A DNA stretch of 64,000 bases from Actinoplanes sp. TBRC 11911 (GCF_012933445.1 NZ_JABBNC010000028.1:62001-126000); one strand, 5' to 3'. Counted from the first letter of the stretch, positions 8,911 to 17,892 are shown. Made by a program: numbers and translations. The notes: generated by a model from the sequence alone, not told the origin.

Positions 8911-11900
8911 ATGGGTGCTGCTTTCGTGAAGCCGGAGAGCTTGCTGGCTCGTACGGCCGGCGAGGTGCTCTCGGCACACAGCGGCGTCGACGGGACGCCG
9001 TGCCCGGCCTGCGGGGCGCTGTTGCCGTGCCCTGCGGGGTTGTCGGCCGCGGAGGTGGTTTCGGCGGCGGGGCTGGCGGAGTTGTCGGGGCTGGTGTCGG
9101 CGGCGCGAGGGGGGCGCGGGCCGGAGTCGTCGCCGTTGGGCGGCCCGGAGTCGTCGCCGTTGCCCGGCCTTGAATCGTCGCGGTCGGTCCGGCCCGAGTC
9201 GTCTGCGTCTCTCAGCCTTGAACCGTCTGCGCTCGACTTTGAGCCGTCCCGGTCGCCTGACCTTCATGCGTCCTCGTCGGCGGGGCCTGAGCGGACTGCG
9301 CTGCCCGGCGCCGAACCGTCTGCGCCCAGCCTTGAGCCGAATCGGTCGCTGAGCCGTGACGTGACTTCGTCGGCGGGTCCCGAGCGGTCCGCGTTGCCCG
9401 GCCCCGAATCGACTTCCGCCTCTCGGTCGCGCACCGGTGAGCCGCCCTCCTCGCTGAGCGCGTCTCCGCTGCTCGGCCCCGAGGCGTCGCGACCGGATCA
9501 GCCGGCCGCACTGGATCTGCCCCGTTCCTCAGCGCGCGCCCCTCTCCCTGAAGAATCGGATTTATCGGATTTCGGCAAGCGATCCGACTTGTCCGCGCTG
9601 GGTGGCCGGATCCCCGCGGAGCCGTCAGCCGGACCCGGCGGGCTGGAGCCGTCCGCACGACCCGGTGGGCTGGAGCCGTCCGCACGACCTGGCGGGCTGG
9701 AGCCGTCCGCACGACCTGGCGGGCTGGAGCCGTCCGCACGACCCGGTGGGCTGGAGCCGTCCGCACGACCCGGTGGGCTGGAGCCGTCCGCACGACCCGG
9801 TGGGCTGGAGCCGCCCGCCGTCCCGCCGTCGGAAATGGCATCCCGCCTCGCCCACGCGGCCCCGCAGCCAGACGCCGCGCCTTCCGGCCTTGCCGCCACC
9901 CAGCCCCCGCCAGCCCTCGGCGAGCCCGCGTCGGCCGAGCCGTTTTCTGGCCCCGCCGGGAGTCCTCCCGCGTCGGCTGACCTGCCAGGCGGTCCGACCG
10001 GGTCGCAGTCGCCTTCGGCCGAGCTGCTTTCTGGTCCGACCGGGTCGCAGCCGCCTTCGGCCGAGGTGCCTATCGGTCTCGCGGGGTCTCTGCTCCCGCC
10101 GACTGAGCCGCCCTCGGGTCTCGCCGGCTCTCAGCCCGACCCGGCCGACCCGTTTTCTGGCCTTGCCGCACCGCAGTCCAGGCCGGCCGACCCGGCATCC
10201 GGTCCGTCGGCCCCGCAGCCGGTGTCGCCCGCCGGGTCCCAGCCCGCTTCGGCTGAGCCGCCTTCCGGTCTCGCCGGACCACGGCCCGTGTCCGCGGAGC
10301 CGTCTTTCGGGTTCGGCGGGCCGCAGCCCGTGGGGGTTGAGCCGTCTTCGGGGTTCGGCGGGCCGGGGGCTGAGCCGTCTTCGGGGTTCGGCGGGCCGCA
10401 GCCCGTGGGGGTTGAGCCGTCTTCGGGGCTTGGCGGGCCGCAGCCCGGGCCGGCCGAGGCGACTCCTGGATTCGGCGAGCCGCGGCCCGCGTCCGCTGAG
10501 CCGCCTTCCGGGTTTGGCGGGCCGCCGCAGGTGGCGCTGGGCTCCGGCATCGAGGGACCGGCACCGGCCGGCGCCGGGCCGGTCGAGTCCACGGCGCAGC
10601 CTTCCGTCTCGGGGTCTGGCCTGGCTCCGCAACATGGCGAAGCTCCGGGGTTTGCCGATGCCCCACCCGTGGTCGCCCGGCCGGGCGCAGACTCGCCCAC
10701 TGTCCAACCCGGTTCGGCACCCGAGGGCCTGTCCGCGGCGACCCAAGCCCCCGCACCTTTGTCACCAGCCGATCCTGCATCGCCTCCTCCGCAGTTCCAA
10801 AGCCACATCCCGTCAGACGAAGAACTGCTCAGCAAGCCACCCGTGACCTACTTGCAAGACCGGCCGCTGGACGCCCCACGGTTCAAGCCGTCGGCTCGCC
10901 CCGCACCCGCCAGCGACGCCGGCGGCAGCTTCCCCCTGCCGCATGCCGCCGGATCCGCGCAGCCACCAGCCACTCCGGGGACGCCAGGCTTTTCCGCCCC
11001 CGGCCAGCCGAGCCCGTTAGCCGCTCCGTCCCAAGCCCCGGGCCCCGTCCCGCAGGGCCCTGGCCATCCTTCCGGTCTCCTGCCCCCGCGATCCACCCCG
11101 CAGCCGGCGTCCGCGCCTCATCCGGGTGCACTTCCGCATCCCGGATCGGCGCTGTCGGGAGCCGGGCCGCAAGCGGGTGCCGTTCCGCATCCGGGACCCG
11201 TCCCGCAGCCGGGTTCCGCGCTGCATCCGGGAGGTGCTTCGCAGCCGGGTTCCGCGCTGCATCCGGGAGGCGCCTCGCAGCCGGGTTCTGCGCCGCAAGC
11301 GGGAGGTGTCGCGCATCCGGGGTCTGTGCCGCTTCCGGGATCCGCGCCGCAGGCGGGCGTTGCGTCCGGTTCTGGCCAACCCGTTGGATCAGGGCAGTCC
11401 GCGCCCCCGCCGACGCAGCTGTCCGGTGTGCCGCAGACGAGCCCGGCCATGCCGAGCGATCCGAGCCTGCCCGCGCGCCCCGGCCAGTCCGACCTCGGGC
11501 CCGGTCGTTCCGAATGGTTGAATGTGGACGCACCCAGCGACGAGCAACGGTCCGGCCTGAGTGGATTCGACCTCGGCCAGGCCAAGCCGGGCACGGCTCT
11601 TGGGAGCCCCTCCAACTTCGTCGAGACCGCAGGGGCAGGTTTAGCACGCCCGGCCGCCGCGGGTTCAGCCGAGTCCACCGGCCCGGCCTATCCCTCAGGC
11701 GACGCCACGTCGGGGCTTCCCGTCGCGGGCGGCATGGCCGGTAGCGAGCCGTCCGGGCTTCCGGGTAATGCCCACACCCGGGGCTCCGGCCCGTCCGGGT
11801 TTGCCGGTCTGCCGGGACCGTCGGAGCCGTCGGGATCCTCCGGACCGTCCGGACCGTCCGGACCGTTGGGATCCTCCGGACCGTCCGGATCGTCGGGATC

Positions 11901-12534
11901 CTCCGGACCGTCGGGACCCTTCGGGCCGTCCGGCGTCGAGCCGTCAGGTCTCGGCCGCCCGGACCCGGCCGGTGCGGCCCAGACCGGAGCGCCTCATTCG
12001 ACGACGCCGTCGGGACCACCGTCCGGATTGGGCAATGGTCCCGCGCGGTTCGCGGGCTCCGCCGACGCTGATCATGCGGCGGCCACCGGCGGTCAAGGCC
12101 CTCAACCGGTAGGCCGGAGCAACCGCCCGCGTCTCGAGCCCCCACCTTCGGGTCAGCCGAACCGCCCACCCGCCGCCGCGAACCCGCCCGGCCATCCGTC
12201 CGCCGCCCATCCAAGTCTCGCGGCCCGCCCCGGCTCGCCGCCGCCCGGCGCGGGCCAGCCGGCCGCGCCGGATCAGTCCAGCAGCACCACCGCGCCCCGC
12301 ACGATCCACCCGACCGGGAGGCCGGCTCGCGGCGAAGCGGCCTCCCCGAAGGATCAACAGTCACCGGGACCGGACGCAGCAGGCGGTGCCGGCCAGGCTG
12401 GTGCTCCCTCCGACGCGACAGCTCCGGGAGGCCGCCGAAACCGGCCACGGCTGGAGCCACCTCAGATGGGCCAACTGAACCGCCCGATGCCGGGTAGCGA
12501 CGACCCCGAAGCACCACCCGCCGACAAGGCTTGA
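8911..12534 (+). CDS. 1207-residue Pro/Ser/Gly-rich low-complexity protein
   Basis: An uninterrupted 3.6-kb frame encoding a disordered protein. The ATG at 8911 is chosen over an upstream GTG (8875) because GGGGGGAAG lies just before it. The first 60 residues are the only ordered-looking part and contain CPACGALLPCP, a possible zinc knuckle. The rest is blocks of short repeats: six perfect nine-residue GLEPSARPG units plus a partial one, GGPQPVGVEPSSGFG units, HPGGASQPGSA units and PSG/SSG runs. Near the C-terminus, two related blocks (RSNRPRLEPPPSGQPNRPP and RRNRPRLEPPQMGQLNRP) recur about 100 residues apart and may be a binding motif. There is no signal peptide or membrane segment. Function unknown; perhaps a scaffold. 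Confidence 0.7.
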   Translation: MGAAFVKPESLLARTAGEVLSAHSGVDGTPCPACGALLPCPAGLSAAEVVSAAGLAELSGLVSAARGGRGPESSPLGGPESSPLPGLESSRSVRPESSASLSLEPSALDFEPSRSPDLHASSSAGPERTALPGAEPSAPSLEPNRSLSRDVTSSAGPERSALPGPESTSASRSRTGEPPSSLSASPLLGPEASRPDQPAALDLPRSSARAPLPEESDLSDFGKRSDLSALGGRIPAEPSAGPGGLEPSARPGGLEPSARPGGLEPSARPGGLEPSARPGGLEPSARPGGLEPSARPGGLEPPAVPPSEMASRLAHAAPQPDAAPSGLAATQPPPALGEPASAEPFSGPAGSPPASADLPGGPTGSQSPSAELLSGPTGSQPPSAEVPIGLAGSLLPPTEPPSGLAGSQPDPADPFSGLAAPQSRPADPASGPSAPQPVSPAGSQPASAEPPSGLAGPRPVSAEPSFGFGGPQPVGVEPSSGFGGPGAEPSSGFGGPQPVGVEPSSGLGGPQPGPAEATPGFGEPRPASAEPPSGFGGPPQVALGSGIEGPAPAGAGPVESTAQPSVSGSGLAPQHGEAPGFADAPPVVARPGADSPTVQPGSAPEGLSAATQAPAPLSPADPASPPPQFQSHIPSDEELLSKPPVTYLQDRPLDAPRFKPSARPAPASDAGGSFPLPHAAGSAQPPATPGTPGFSAPGQPSPLAAPSQAPGPVPQGPGHPSGLLPPRSTPQPASAPHPGALPHPGSALSGAGPQAGAVPHPGPVPQPGSALHPGGASQPGSALHPGGASQPGSAPQAGGVAHPGSVPLPGSAPQAGVASGSGQPVGSGQSAPPPTQLSGVPQTSPAMPSDPSLPARPGQSDLGPGRSEWLNVDAPSDEQRSGLSGFDLGQAKPGTALGSPSNFVETAGAGLARPAAAGSAESTGPAYPSGDATSGLPVAGGMAGSEPSGLPGNAHTRGSGPSGFAGLPGPSEPSGSSGPSGPSGPLGSSGPSGSSGSSGPSGPFGPSGVEPSGLGRPDPAGAAQTGAPHSTTPSGPPSGLGNGPARFAGSADADHAAATGGQGPQPVGRSNRPRLEPPPSGQPNRPPAAANPPGHPSAAHPSLAARPGSPPPGAGQPAAPDQSSSTTAPRTIHPTGRPARGEAASPKDQQSPGPDAAGGAGQAGAPSDATAPGGRRNRPRLEPPQMGQLNRPMPGSDDPEAPPADKA
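9640..9815 (+). repeat. 27-bp tandem repeat, 6 units plus a partial
   Basis: Units begin at 9640, 9667, 9694, 9721, 9748 and 9775, with a diverged partial copy at 9802. Copies differ only at two C/T positions. Each encodes GLEPSARPG inside the low-complexity protein, so the array is in frame and can change length without frameshift. Confidence 0.95.
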
Positions 12535-12744
12535 TCCGTGCTGCCGTCCGGCCGGGCTTGATCCAGGCTGCCGTCCGGGCCGGGCTTGATTGGTGCAAAG
12601 GCAACGCCAGGGGCGGATGCGTCATGAAGCGTCGGCGGTGTCGCGCCCTGGACCGCAAGTCCCAGGCGCTCAGGTGATGGACAGGTGCCAGCGGCCGGGC
12701 GGTCGGCGGGGAACGCCAGCCCATGCGGCCCGCACCGGCGGTAG

Positions 12745-13060
12745 GCGGCTTGGCCATTCCTCGCATATCCGGTATTTCCGGTGATCCGCCGGGCCTGCTG
12801 GGCTTAGAGCCAGCTGGGCTGGGTGCGGCGCTCCCACTCCGTGGGACGGGCGGCCGCCTGCTGAGACCGGCGACCACATGGTGGACCCAGCGTCCGCGAT
12901 GCGAGATTCTCATCCACGATGGAGGGTGGATTTGTCACCTAACGCTACTTTTGCGCGGCTGATATTTCCGACCGAATGTGAACCTTGGAGAGTTGTGGTC
13001 GGTATGTGGGCGCAACTCTCCAAGGTTCACGAAAGTGCACGATGTGGGCGCCGCGTCCCG
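12745..13060 (-). repeat. Dispersed intergenic element, copy A
   Basis: Read on the minus strand, this segment aligns with 45850-46165: both contain CTTGGAGAGTT palindromes, AATGTGAACC at the palindrome edge, a GTGACAAAT/ATTTGTCAC block, a GACGCTGG/CCAGCGTCC block, and CGGAAATACCGGATATGCG at the far end. Similarity is visible by eye over about 300 bp with insertions and substitutions. Confidence 0.75.
12979..13030. repeat. Perfect 18-bp inverted repeat (CTTGGAGAGTT palindrome, copy 1)
   Basis: Arms 12979-12996 (GTGAACCTTGGAGAGTTG) and 13013-13030 are perfect complements around a 16-nt spacer. Copies 2 and 3 lie at 28628-28680 and 45876-45929 and share even the loop sequence (GCCCACAT). Confidence 0.9.
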
Positions 13061-13068
13061 CATCGCGT

Positions 13069-13404
13069 AACTGTTCAGCTGGTTCCGTCGGCCGGGAATC
13101 CCCGTGCGAGGCGACGCCGCCAGGCCCGGGCAGGTCCCAGTTCCCACAGTCGGCGCCTCACCCGGGTGTGGGCAGTAGCGACGCGGGGGAGGCTGTGGCT
13201 GCCCACACCGCGGCCACCCTCACCCACGTGTGGGGAGTCGCGACGGCGGGGAGGCTGTGGTTCCCCACACCGCGGCGACCCACAGCGGGTGTGGGGACCC
13301 GCCACGGCCGGAACGCCCCAGCTCCCCACGGCGACGGCCCTCAGGTCCGCCACGGAAGGCCAACGCATCGGAGGGTGAGCGGCGCGAGAACCAGCTGAAC
13401 AGTT
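13069..13404. repeat. 336-bp segment bounded by 17-bp terminal inverted repeats
   Basis: Left end AACTGTTCAGCTGGTTC (13069-13085) is exactly repeated in inverse orientation at 13388-13404. Between them lie three degenerate units of about 65 bp built on GTGTGGGGAGTCGCGAC and GGCTGTGGTTCCCCACACCGCGG. No frame for a transposase. This looks like a MITE-like or hairpin element; I see no clear target-site duplication. Confidence 0.65.
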
Positions 13405-13560
13405 CCGCATCGGGAGCCTTCCGGGCCGCGAGCGGATCGCCGCGCGACCGCGACGACATCGGACCACCACTATCTGCGTGCCGGTTAGGGCGAGCGAGAG
13501 GTGGAGGCAGACGGTCTGGCGCGCGAGTTGTTGCGTGGGCGGGGACGGTGTGGGCGGCAC

Positions 13561-13625
13561 AGGGCCGGGAGTCAGGCTGAGGTTAAGGGGCGGCAGAGGG
13601 CCGGGAGTCAGGCTGAGGTTAAGGG
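13561..13625. repeat. 29-bp direct repeat, two copies
   Basis: AGGGCCGGGAGTCAGGCTGA... occurs at 13561-13589 and again at 13597-13625, immediately downstream of the 3' end of the STAS-ATPase gene. Confidence 0.9.
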
Positions 13626-13636
13626 CCGGGGCTCAG

Positions 13637-14383
13637 TCAGGCCGAGGTCAGGCGGGTCCAGACGACCTTGCCGTCGGGGACCGGGAGGACGCCCCACGCC
13701 TCCGTCAAGTCGCGCACAAGCTGTAAGCCGCGCCCGCCCGCGTCGGACGGGGTCGTGTCGACCGGCCTGGGGAGGCGGCGGCTGCCGTCGCGCACTGTCA
13801 TGCTCAGGCGGCCGCCCTGTAAGCCCAGCGTGAACTCCATCGTCGTGTGGGCGTGGCGGACCACGTTGGCGACCAGCTCGGTGGCGATCAAGGAGGCGGT
13901 GGCGGTCAGCTCGGCGCGGTGCCACGCGGTGCAGGCCTGGCTCACCAGCTGGCGGACCTGGCGGCAGGCGTCGGGGACGGGGCGCAGGCGTACGCGGATC
14001 TTCGGTGGCGTTGGTGCCGTGCCCGCCTCGGCCAGCGCGGCCGCGCACGAAGGGGCGTAGCGCAGGCCGGCGCAGTCGGGGTACGCCGAGATCATCGCGT
14101 AGGTGCGGGGGTCGCAACCGCAGAGCACGATCGGGATGCTCGGCCACTCCGCGGTTTCGCAGATCACCGTGCCCAGCGCCGCCAACGCGAGTGGGTCGCC
14201 GACGCGCAGGTCCGCGACGTCCAGCAGCAGGTGGGTGGGCTGGACGGCCAGGCTGCGCCGGACGGCCAGCTGCAGGGCGTCGCCGGTGACCAGGTCGAGC
14301 GTGCCGCTGACGCGAAGCACCGCCACCGGGAGATCCTGCTCCGGGCGGCACACCAACTGACTCGGCACCTCGCCCCCCACCAT
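13637..14383 (-). CDS. STAS-HATPase fusion regulator
   Basis: A 248-residue fusion of an N-terminal STAS-like domain (about 10-110) and a C-terminal GHKL ATPase of the anti-sigma serine kinase type (about 125-246). The ATPase has an N box (ELVANVVRHAHT), a G1-like VRDGS and a G2-like GGRGLQLVRDL. In the STAS half the usual DSSG phospho-site region reads RVGDPLALAALG, so the phosphorylatable serine appears to be missing. Known families: RsbW/SpoIIAB-type kinases and SpoIIAA-type antagonists control sigma factors; having both in one chain suggests self-contained or altered partner switching (inference). A GTG at 14368 behind a GGGGGGCGAG run is an alternative start. It is divergent from secA2. 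Confidence 0.8.
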   Translation of the reverse strand: MVGGEVPSQLVCRPEQDLPVAVLRVSGTLDLVTGDALQLAVRRSLAVQPTHLLLDVADLRVGDPLALAALGTVICETAEWPSIPIVLCGCDPRTYAMISAYPDCAGLRYAPSCAAALAEAGTAPTPPKIRVRLRPVPDACRQVRQLVSQACTAWHRAELTATASLIATELVANVVRHAHTTMEFTLGLQGGRLSMTVRDGSRRLPRPVDTTPSDAGGRGLQLVRDLTEAWGVLPVPDGKVVWTRLTSA

Positions 14384-14410
14384 CGGAACGGCGTCAACCC
14401 GCTGATGGTG

Positions 14411-14464
14411 CCCGCCCGCGGGCCTCGACAAACCACGCCCGCCCGCGGGCCTCGACAAACCACG
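14411..14464. repeat. 27-bp tandem duplication between divergent genes
   Basis: CCCGCCCGCGGGCCTCGACA... (27 bp) occurs at 14411-14437 and again at 14438-14464, perfectly repeated in the intergenic region between the STAS-ATPase gene and secA2. It may duplicate a regulatory site. Confidence 0.9.
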
Positions 14465-14534
14465 CCCGCCGGCGGCGATCTTTCTCAGGTGCCTCGGAGG
14501 CCGGTGTCGTGACCTACCGCTCAGCAAAATGAAG

Positions 14535-14540
14535 TAGCGT
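14535..14540 (+). promoter_or_regulatory. TAGCGT -10 box of secA2 (leaderless type)
   Basis: TAGCGT ends 8 nt before the ATG at 14549, the spacing expected for a transcript starting at or near the start codon; no ribosome site is visible. Confidence 0.55.
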
Positions 14541-14548
14541 TGCCCGCC

Positions 14549-16840
14549 ATGGGTGTGTCTACGCGGCTCAAAGGCCGGTTCCGCAAGTTTCTCCAGCGTC
14601 CGGGCACGACGGTGGACCTCGGCCCCTTCCGTAAGCGCCTCGACGCCATCGAAGCCCGTGAGGAGTCGCTTCAGGAACTGGACGACGGGGCTCTGACCGC
14701 GGCGGCTCAGGACGCGACCGAGTTCGTGGAGATCTGCGCGGTCGGCCGGGAGGCCGCCCGGCGGGCGATCGAGCAGCGGCCGTACGACGTGCAGCTGCTC
14801 GGTGTCATGGCGCTGCTCTCCGACGAGGTCGCCGAGATGGCCACCGGTGAGGGCAAGACGCTCACCGCCGCCGTCGCCGCGTACGGGCATGTCCGGATGG
14901 GGCACGGGCCGGTGCACGTGCTGACCGTCAACGACTATCTGGCCCGGCGCGACGCGGAGTGGATGGAGCCGGTCTACACCCTGCTCGGCCTGACCGTGGG
15001 CTGGGTGACCGAGGCGTCCACGCACGACGAGCGCCGCGAGGCGTACCTCAAGGACGTGACCTACGTCTCGGTGAGCGAGGGCGGCTTCGACTACCTGCGC
15101 GACCAGCTGGTCACCGACGTCGAGGAGCGGGTGCAGCGCGAGCTGGCCACCGCGATCGTCGACGAGGCCGACTCGATCCTCATCGACGAGGCCCGGGTGC
15201 CGATGGTGCTGGCCGGCAGCGTCGCCACCGAGAGCGACCCGGTGCACGAGGCCGCCGACCTCGTCCGCGAGCTCACCGCCAAGGACTACGAGGTCGCCGA
15301 CGACGGCCGCAGCGTCGCGCTCACCGACAACGGCCTGAAGAAGGTCGAGGAGAAACTCGGCGGCATCGACCTGTACGCGGACGATCAGGTCGCCCACCTC
15401 TCCGCGATCAACGTGGCGCTGCACGCCCAGACGCTGCTGGACCGCGACGTCGACTACATCGTGCGCAACGGCACGGTCGAGCTGGTCGACGAGATGCGCG
15501 GCCGGGTCGCCCAGCGCCGCCGCTGGCCGGACGGTCTGCAGGCGGCGGTCGAGGCGAAGGAGGGGCTGAGCGCGACGGCCGAGGGCGAGGTCCTCGACAC
15601 GATCACCGTGCAGGCGTACATCGCGCTCTATCAGCATGTGTGCGGCATGACGGCGACCGCGGTGCACGTCGGTGAGCAGCTCCGCGAGTATTTCAAGCTC
15701 GAGGTCGCGGTGATCCCGCCGAACACGCCGAACGTCCGCGAGGACGAGCCGGACCGGATCTACTCGGCGCACGACATGCGCGACGAGGCCCTGGTCGAGG
15801 AGATCAAGCTGGCGCACGAGAAGGGCCGGCCGGTGCTGATCGGCACCCTCGACGTGAAGGCGTCCGAGCTGCTCGCCAAGCAGCTGGCCGCGGCCGGTGT
15901 GCCGTCGCACGTGCTGAACGCGAAGAACGACGCCGAGGAAGCGTCGATCATCGCGGAGGCGGGCGCGAAGGGCGCGGTCACCGTCTCCACCCAGATGGCC
16001 GGCCGTGGTGTCGACATCCGGCTGGGCGGCAGCGACGAGGCCGACCGGGACGAGGTCGTCGAGCTGGGCGGCCTGTTCGTGATCGGCTCCGGACGGCACG
16101 ACAGCCGCCGCGTCGACGACCAGCTGCGGGGCCGCGCCGGCCGCCAGGGTGACCCCGGTGGCTCGGTGTTCTTCGTGAGCCTCGAGGACGAGCTGGTCAC
16201 CCGGCACGCCGGCGACGCGCTGCCGGCCTCGCCGCGGATGGACATGGACGGCGTGGTGCACGACGACCAGGTGGAGTACGCGGTCGAGCACGCCCAGCGG
16301 GTCGCCGAGGGCGTGAACCACGAGATCCACCGCAACACCTGGCGCTACAGCGTGGTCATCGAGCAGCAGCGGGTCGCCCTGGCCGAGCGCCGGGAGCGGC
16401 TGCTCACCTCCGAGATCGCCGCGATCATGCTGCTCGAGCGGTCGAGCGAGAAGGCCAAGGAGACCGACGAGGACGTGCTCTCCGAGGCCGCCCGCGCGAT
16501 CGCGCTGTTCCACCTGGACCGGCTCTGGGCCGAGCACCTGGCCGAGCTCAACGAGGTGCGCGAGGGCGTGCACCTGCGCGCGCTGGGCAAGCTGGACCCG
16601 CTGGACGAGTTCCACCGGGCCGCCGTGCCGGCCTTCCAGAAGCTGCTGCTGGAGATCGAGTCACGCACCATCGCGACGTTCGAGGAGACGGATCTCTCCG
16701 ACGGCTGGCAGCCGGAGAACGCCGACATCGTCCGGCCCAGCGCCACCTGGACGTACCTGGTGCACGACAACCCGTTCGGTTCCGAGCTGGACCGGCTCAT
16801 CGCCAGCGTCGGCCGCCGGCTCACCGGCCGCGGTGAGTGA
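14549..16840 (+). CDS. secA2: SecA2-type preprotein translocase ATPase
   Basis: A 763-residue SecA family motor. Walker A is GEGKT (residues 100-104) in MATGEGKTLTAAVAAYG, Walker B is VDEADSILIDEARVP (about 203-217), and the C-terminal helicase half has QLRGRAGRQGDPGGS. It ends without the long linker and Cys-rich zinc tail of housekeeping SecA, and its length fits actinobacterial SecA2, the accessory ATPase that exports a small subset of proteins through SecYEG. ATG 14549 is preferred over TTG 14540 because of the -10 box spacing. It stands alone, so its substrates are not shown by the neighbours. Confidence 0.92.
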   Translation: MGVSTRLKGRFRKFLQRPGTTVDLGPFRKRLDAIEAREESLQELDDGALTAAAQDATEFVEICAVGREAARRAIEQRPYDVQLLGVMALLSDEVAEMATGEGKTLTAAVAAYGHVRMGHGPVHVLTVNDYLARRDAEWMEPVYTLLGLTVGWVTEASTHDERREAYLKDVTYVSVSEGGFDYLRDQLVTDVEERVQRELATAIVDEADSILIDEARVPMVLAGSVATESDPVHEAADLVRELTAKDYEVADDGRSVALTDNGLKKVEEKLGGIDLYADDQVAHLSAINVALHAQTLLDRDVDYIVRNGTVELVDEMRGRVAQRRRWPDGLQAAVEAKEGLSATAEGEVLDTITVQAYIALYQHVCGMTATAVHVGEQLREYFKLEVAVIPPNTPNVREDEPDRIYSAHDMRDEALVEEIKLAHEKGRPVLIGTLDVKASELLAKQLAAAGVPSHVLNAKNDAEEASIIAEAGAKGAVTVSTQMAGRGVDIRLGGSDEADRDEVVELGGLFVIGSGRHDSRRVDDQLRGRAGRQGDPGGSVFFVSLEDELVTRHAGDALPASPRMDMDGVVHDDQVEYAVEHAQRVAEGVNHEIHRNTWRYSVVIEQQRVALAERRERLLTSEIAAIMLLERSSEKAKETDEDVLSEAARAIALFHLDRLWAEHLAELNEVREGVHLRALGKLDPLDEFHRAAVPAFQKLLLEIESRTIATFEETDLSDGWQPENADIVRPSATWTYLVHDNPFGSELDRLIASVGRRLTGRGE

Positions 16841-17319
16841 GGGGCCAACGCATTTTTCGTGGCGCGCGTCTCACAATTTTGGCGCGCGCCACATGATCTT
16901 TCGGCCCTTCGTTGACGGCTGAAGGTTTTTTCGGGATTGTGTACGCCCTGAGTCTGAGAAGTGTGTCACCTCGCCCTGCTCTCAGTATCGTCGCGGATCC
17001 ATCCGTGCTATAGGCTCAAGCACGTCCGTATCAGCCCGTCTGTCCTGGTAGAACGCGGTGTTAACGAGCGTTGAGCAGGCATGGTGAGCTTCTGTCGCGG
17101 CCCGGAACGGCATCATGTGTCGGTTGGGCAATGCTTAAACAAGCTGACAGAATCCGTTCTCAGATTGCATTTCCGCGAGTCAAAGCTGACGCGGAAGATA
17201 TTTCCGAAGTGTGGTCGCGCCTTGACCGGGCTACCACGTCGGCGGAAATATCTACAGCGATTAACAGAGGGTGATCGGGCATATTCGGTTGCCTGAGTTT
17301 CAACTGGGGGGCTCTCTCA
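16841..17319. other. 479-bp intergenic region with hairpin and AT-rich promoter zone
   Basis: No gene supported; two overlapping frames of about 70 codons between 17071 and 17296 lack family features. Contents: a GC-rich hairpin just after secA2, an AT-richer stretch at 17130-17290, and an inverted pair GATATTTCCG (17197-17206) / CGGAAATATC (17243-17252), the same motif that recurs in the other intergenic islands. Probably the leader and promoter of the winged-helix gene. Confidence 0.6.
16859..16892. terminator. Hairpin downstream of secA2
   Basis: GTGGCGCGCG (16859-16868) pairs with CGCGCGCCAC (16883-16892) around an AT-rich loop. No long T-run follows, so it is a likely but imperfect terminator. 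Confidence 0.55.
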
Positions 17320-17871
17320 ATGCCGGTCAGCGCACTGTCGCCACGAACGAACCGTCACACCACCGGGCCGGGACGCGGTACCGCACCGCGCCGCCCGGCC
17401 GAACCCGCTCTGACCGTCACGCTCAACATCCCGTTGACCACCGACGCGCTCGCTCCGCAGGCGCATCGGCTGATCGAGGCGGTGCGTGAGCTGGCGGAGA
17501 TCAGCCAGGGTGCCGTCATCGTCGAGCAGCCGGCATCGTTGCCGGTCCGCGAGGATCTTCCGGCCGGTCCGGAGGTCCGCATTCTCACCTCGTCGCGTCA
17601 GGTGTTCCTGGACAATGACGCGCTGCCGCTGACCCGCCTCGAGTTCGACCTGCTGCTGTTCCTGGCCGAGCGGCCGCGCCGGGTGTTCACCCGGGGGCAG
17701 CTGCTGGACGGCGTCTGGGGCTACGACCACACCGGCGAGCGCACCGTCGACGTGCACGTGCGCCGGCTGCGGCTCAAGCTGGGCGGCACGCTTCCGGTGA
17801 TCACCACGGTGTACGGCGTGGGCTACCGGCTCTCCGACGACGCACGGGTCGTGATCCAGCCGCACGAGTAA
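17320..17871 (+). CDS. Stand-alone OmpR/PhoB-type winged-helix regulator
   Basis: A 183-residue protein. The C-terminal half (about 85-175) is a trans_reg_C winged helix: LTRLEFDLLLFLAERP, FTRGQLLDGVWGY, ERTVDVHVRRLRLKL and ITTVYGVGYRL. Residues 1-80 contain no response-regulator receiver domain (no phospho-acceptor pattern), so it is an orphan DNA-binding protein, a form common in actinobacteria. A GGGGGG run precedes the ATG. The preceding 480-bp leader with inverted CGGAAATATC motifs may be its control region. It is followed 34 bp later by the P-loop-like gene, which probably has its own promoter. Confidence 0.88.
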   Translation: MPVSALSPRTNRHTTGPGRGTAPRRPAEPALTVTLNIPLTTDALAPQAHRLIEAVRELAEISQGAVIVEQPASLPVREDLPAGPEVRILTSSRQVFLDNDALPLTRLEFDLLLFLAERPRRVFTRGQLLDGVWGYDHTGERTVDVHVRRLRLKLGGTLPVITTVYGVGYRLSDDARVVIQPHE

Positions 17872-17892
17872 AAAGCACTAAATTCCCGCCGG

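Larger units (their letters stand above)
12535..13636. other. 1.1-kb repeat-rich intergenic region, no gene seen
   Basis: No convincing coding sequence: short frames here lack ribosome sites and family features. It holds short direct repeats at the 5' edge (GCTGCCGTCCGG near 12540 and 12570), one copy of the dispersed 300-bp element (about 12745-13060) with its 18-bp palindrome, an element bounded by 17-bp inverted repeats (13069-13404), degenerate 65-bp tandem repeats inside that, and a 29-bp direct repeat with 36-bp period at 13561-13625. Confidence 0.75.

Noticed and set aside
12590..13600. Several short frames in the 12.5-13.6 kb island
   Set aside because: They follow repeat periods, run on both strands and have no start signals.
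13637..16615. A 992-codon minus-strand frame spanning the STAS-ATPase gene and all of secA2
   Set aside because: Only its last 248 residues look like a protein family; the rest is a GC-rich antisense shadow of secA2.
17071..17296. Two overlapping small frames of about 70 codons upstream of the winged-helix gene
   Set aside because: No ribosome site, no family resemblance, and they overlap the likely promoter and inverted CGGAAATATC pair.
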